Part shown: in pieces, positions 6,476 through 6,899 of the stretch
Layout: every line of letters starts with the position of its first letter
Position numbering within the stretch: the first letter of the stretch is position 1
Assembly: GCA_013202185.1 (NCBI GenBank)
Contig: JABMSA010000319.1
Span: 1 to 6,899 of the forward strand
Source of the DNA: Planctomycetota bacterium
GTDB lineage: Bacteria; Planctomycetota; PUPC01; JABMSA01
Direction: 5' to 3'
DNA: 6,899 nucleotides
The notes under the pieces: model-generated
Seen by the model: only the letters and a program-made list of their open reading frames with translations
Databases searched by the model: none
Told to the model about the DNA's origin: nothing
Position numbers and translations under genes: made by a program

Positions 6476-6699
6476 TGGAAGAGAGGACAAGCCTGAACGC
6501 GGGCAAGTCGAAACTCCTCGTTCCATTCCTCCAGAGAGGCGTGAGAATCAGCGGCGTGTTGGCGACCGTCGAGCAGTGCAAATTCCGGCCTCAGGATCCG
6601 GACGTATCTGTCCGCATCATCGACATCAAGCGCGTCATCCACGTACTCAAGCAGCAGCGCCGGCATCGCCTCGAGGCGCTATCGGCGGATGGGGAATAG
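6475..6699 (+). CDS. Small hypothetical protein, or 3' part of a broken gene
   Basis: I do not recognise this 74-codon frame. Its codon statistics are those of a real gene. Counted by eye, G/C is near 77% at third positions and only about 38% at second positions, and the first position is also G/C-rich. This resembles the operon genes, while the overlapping frames do not show it. The product would be soluble and basic, with an amphipathic helix-like end near VIHVLKQQRRHRLEAL. The only normal start codon in the open frame is TTG 6475, with GAGGA (6466-6470) four bases upstream inside the trinucleotide tract. The frame is open back to 6415 but has no ATG or GTG there. A second frame reads an acidic stretch through the tract and stops at 6494-6496, overlapping this one by 22 bases, so a frameshift between two pieces of one older gene is possible. 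Start and completeness are uncertain. Confidence 0.42.
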   Translation: MEERTSLNAGKSKLLVPFLQRGVRISGVLATVEQCKFRPQDPDVSVRIIDIKRVIHVLKQQRRHRLEALSADGE

Positions 6700-6760
6700 C
6701 GAGGGGCATTGACTTAAAGGCCGCGATCCGGGTAGGGGCGGTACTGAGCGAGACCTTGAA

Positions 6761-6776
6761 CGGACTTCCGAGTCCG
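6761..6776. repeat. Small perfect hairpin downstream of the short frame
   Basis: CGGACT (6761-6766) and AGTCCG (6771-6776) pair perfectly around a TCCG loop. It lies 62 bp after the stop of the short frame. There is no following T-tract, so I do not call it an intrinsic terminator. Confidence 0.4.
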
Positions 6777-6782
6777 CCGAAT

Positions 6783-6814
6783 CCTGCCTGCCCTCTGAAT
6801 CGGCCTGCCTGCCC
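6783..6814. repeat. Short direct repeat CCTGCCTGCCC
   Basis: The 11-mer occurs at 6783-6793 and 6804-6814, each preceded by GAATC (6779-6783 and 6797-6801). This makes an imperfect tandem duplication of about 18-21 bp in non-coding DNA. No function is evident. Confidence 0.5.
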
Positions 6815-6862
6815 GCTTCCGACCTTAGCACACCTGTCCGCAAACACGGTGACGTATTTGTA

Positions 6863-6885
6863 GAGACGCCCCGGTGGGGCGTCTC
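6863..6885. repeat. Perfect 10-bp inverted repeat, terminator-like hairpin
   Basis: GAGACGCCCC (6863-6872) and GGGGCGTCTC (6876-6885) are perfect reverse complements around a GGT loop, a very stable hairpin. It lacks a T-tract on either strand, so it may be a factor-dependent end, an mRNA-stabilising hairpin, or one copy of a dispersed palindrome. A second GAGAC (6890-6894) could compete for the right arm's GTCTC, hinting at a tandem array cut by the window edge. Confidence 0.6.
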
Positions 6886-6899
6886 GGGGGAGACGGGCC

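Noticed and set aside
6418..6666. An 82-codon - strand frame ending in poly-Ser
   Set aside because: The poly-Ser comes from the GAC/GAG tract, and the opposite + frame explains the codon-position bias better.
6411..6863. A 150-codon + strand frame beginning ATG 6411
   Set aside because: The product is low-complexity Thr/Arg then Pro/Arg-rich, it runs through the inter-repeat DNA into the terminal hairpin, and it competes with the 6475-6699 frame, which has much better position-specific base composition.

Overview
The window looks like part of a moderately GC-rich bacterial genome; by eye, third codon positions in the genes are about 70-77% G/C. The envelope proteins point to a diderm bacterium. 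The phylum cannot be fixed from this sequence: there is no rRNA, tRNA or housekeeping marker.

Positions 1-6056 hold four genes on the + strand that read as one operon. In order they are the 3' part of a TPR-repeat protein (frame open through the left edge to 730), a MotA/TolQ/ExbB-type channel protein with a long cytoplasmic coiled-coil tail (775-2241), a single-pass membrane protein (2241-3185), and a 946-residue protein (3216-6056). The last has a signal peptide, a very long charged helical exported region, a Pro/Glu-rich acidic linker, one membrane segment and a C-terminal cytosolic domain resembling the VOC (glyoxalase/bleomycin-resistance) fold. Gene gaps are 44 bp, a 1-base TGATG overlap, and 30 bp, so the three membrane genes are probably cotranscribed and the products likely made together.

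The architecture is that of a Tol/Ton/Mot/Zor-like trans-envelope machine: a proton-channel-type subunit, a one-TM partner, and a long periplasm-spanning effector. None of the accessory parts are the standard ones. The partner has no OmpA-like or ExbD-like end that I recognise, and it has Asn about where ExbD-type partners carry the proton-binding Asp. The long protein is built like TolA/TonB but with reversed polarity (anchor at the C-terminal side, globular domain in the cytosol). The TPR protein could be a soluble adaptor. This is the candidate undescribed system; its function cannot be read from the sequence.

Positions 6057-6899 are mostly non-coding. They contain a possible weak terminator, a 149-bp element bounded by a strong imperfect inverted repeat (6194-6342), a GAC/GAG trinucleotide tract (6443-6475), and a short frame with good coding statistics (6475-6699) that may be a small gene or the tail of a broken one. 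A 6-bp hairpin (6761-6776), a short direct repeat (6783-6814) and a perfect 10-bp inverted repeat near the right edge (6863-6885) complete the region.
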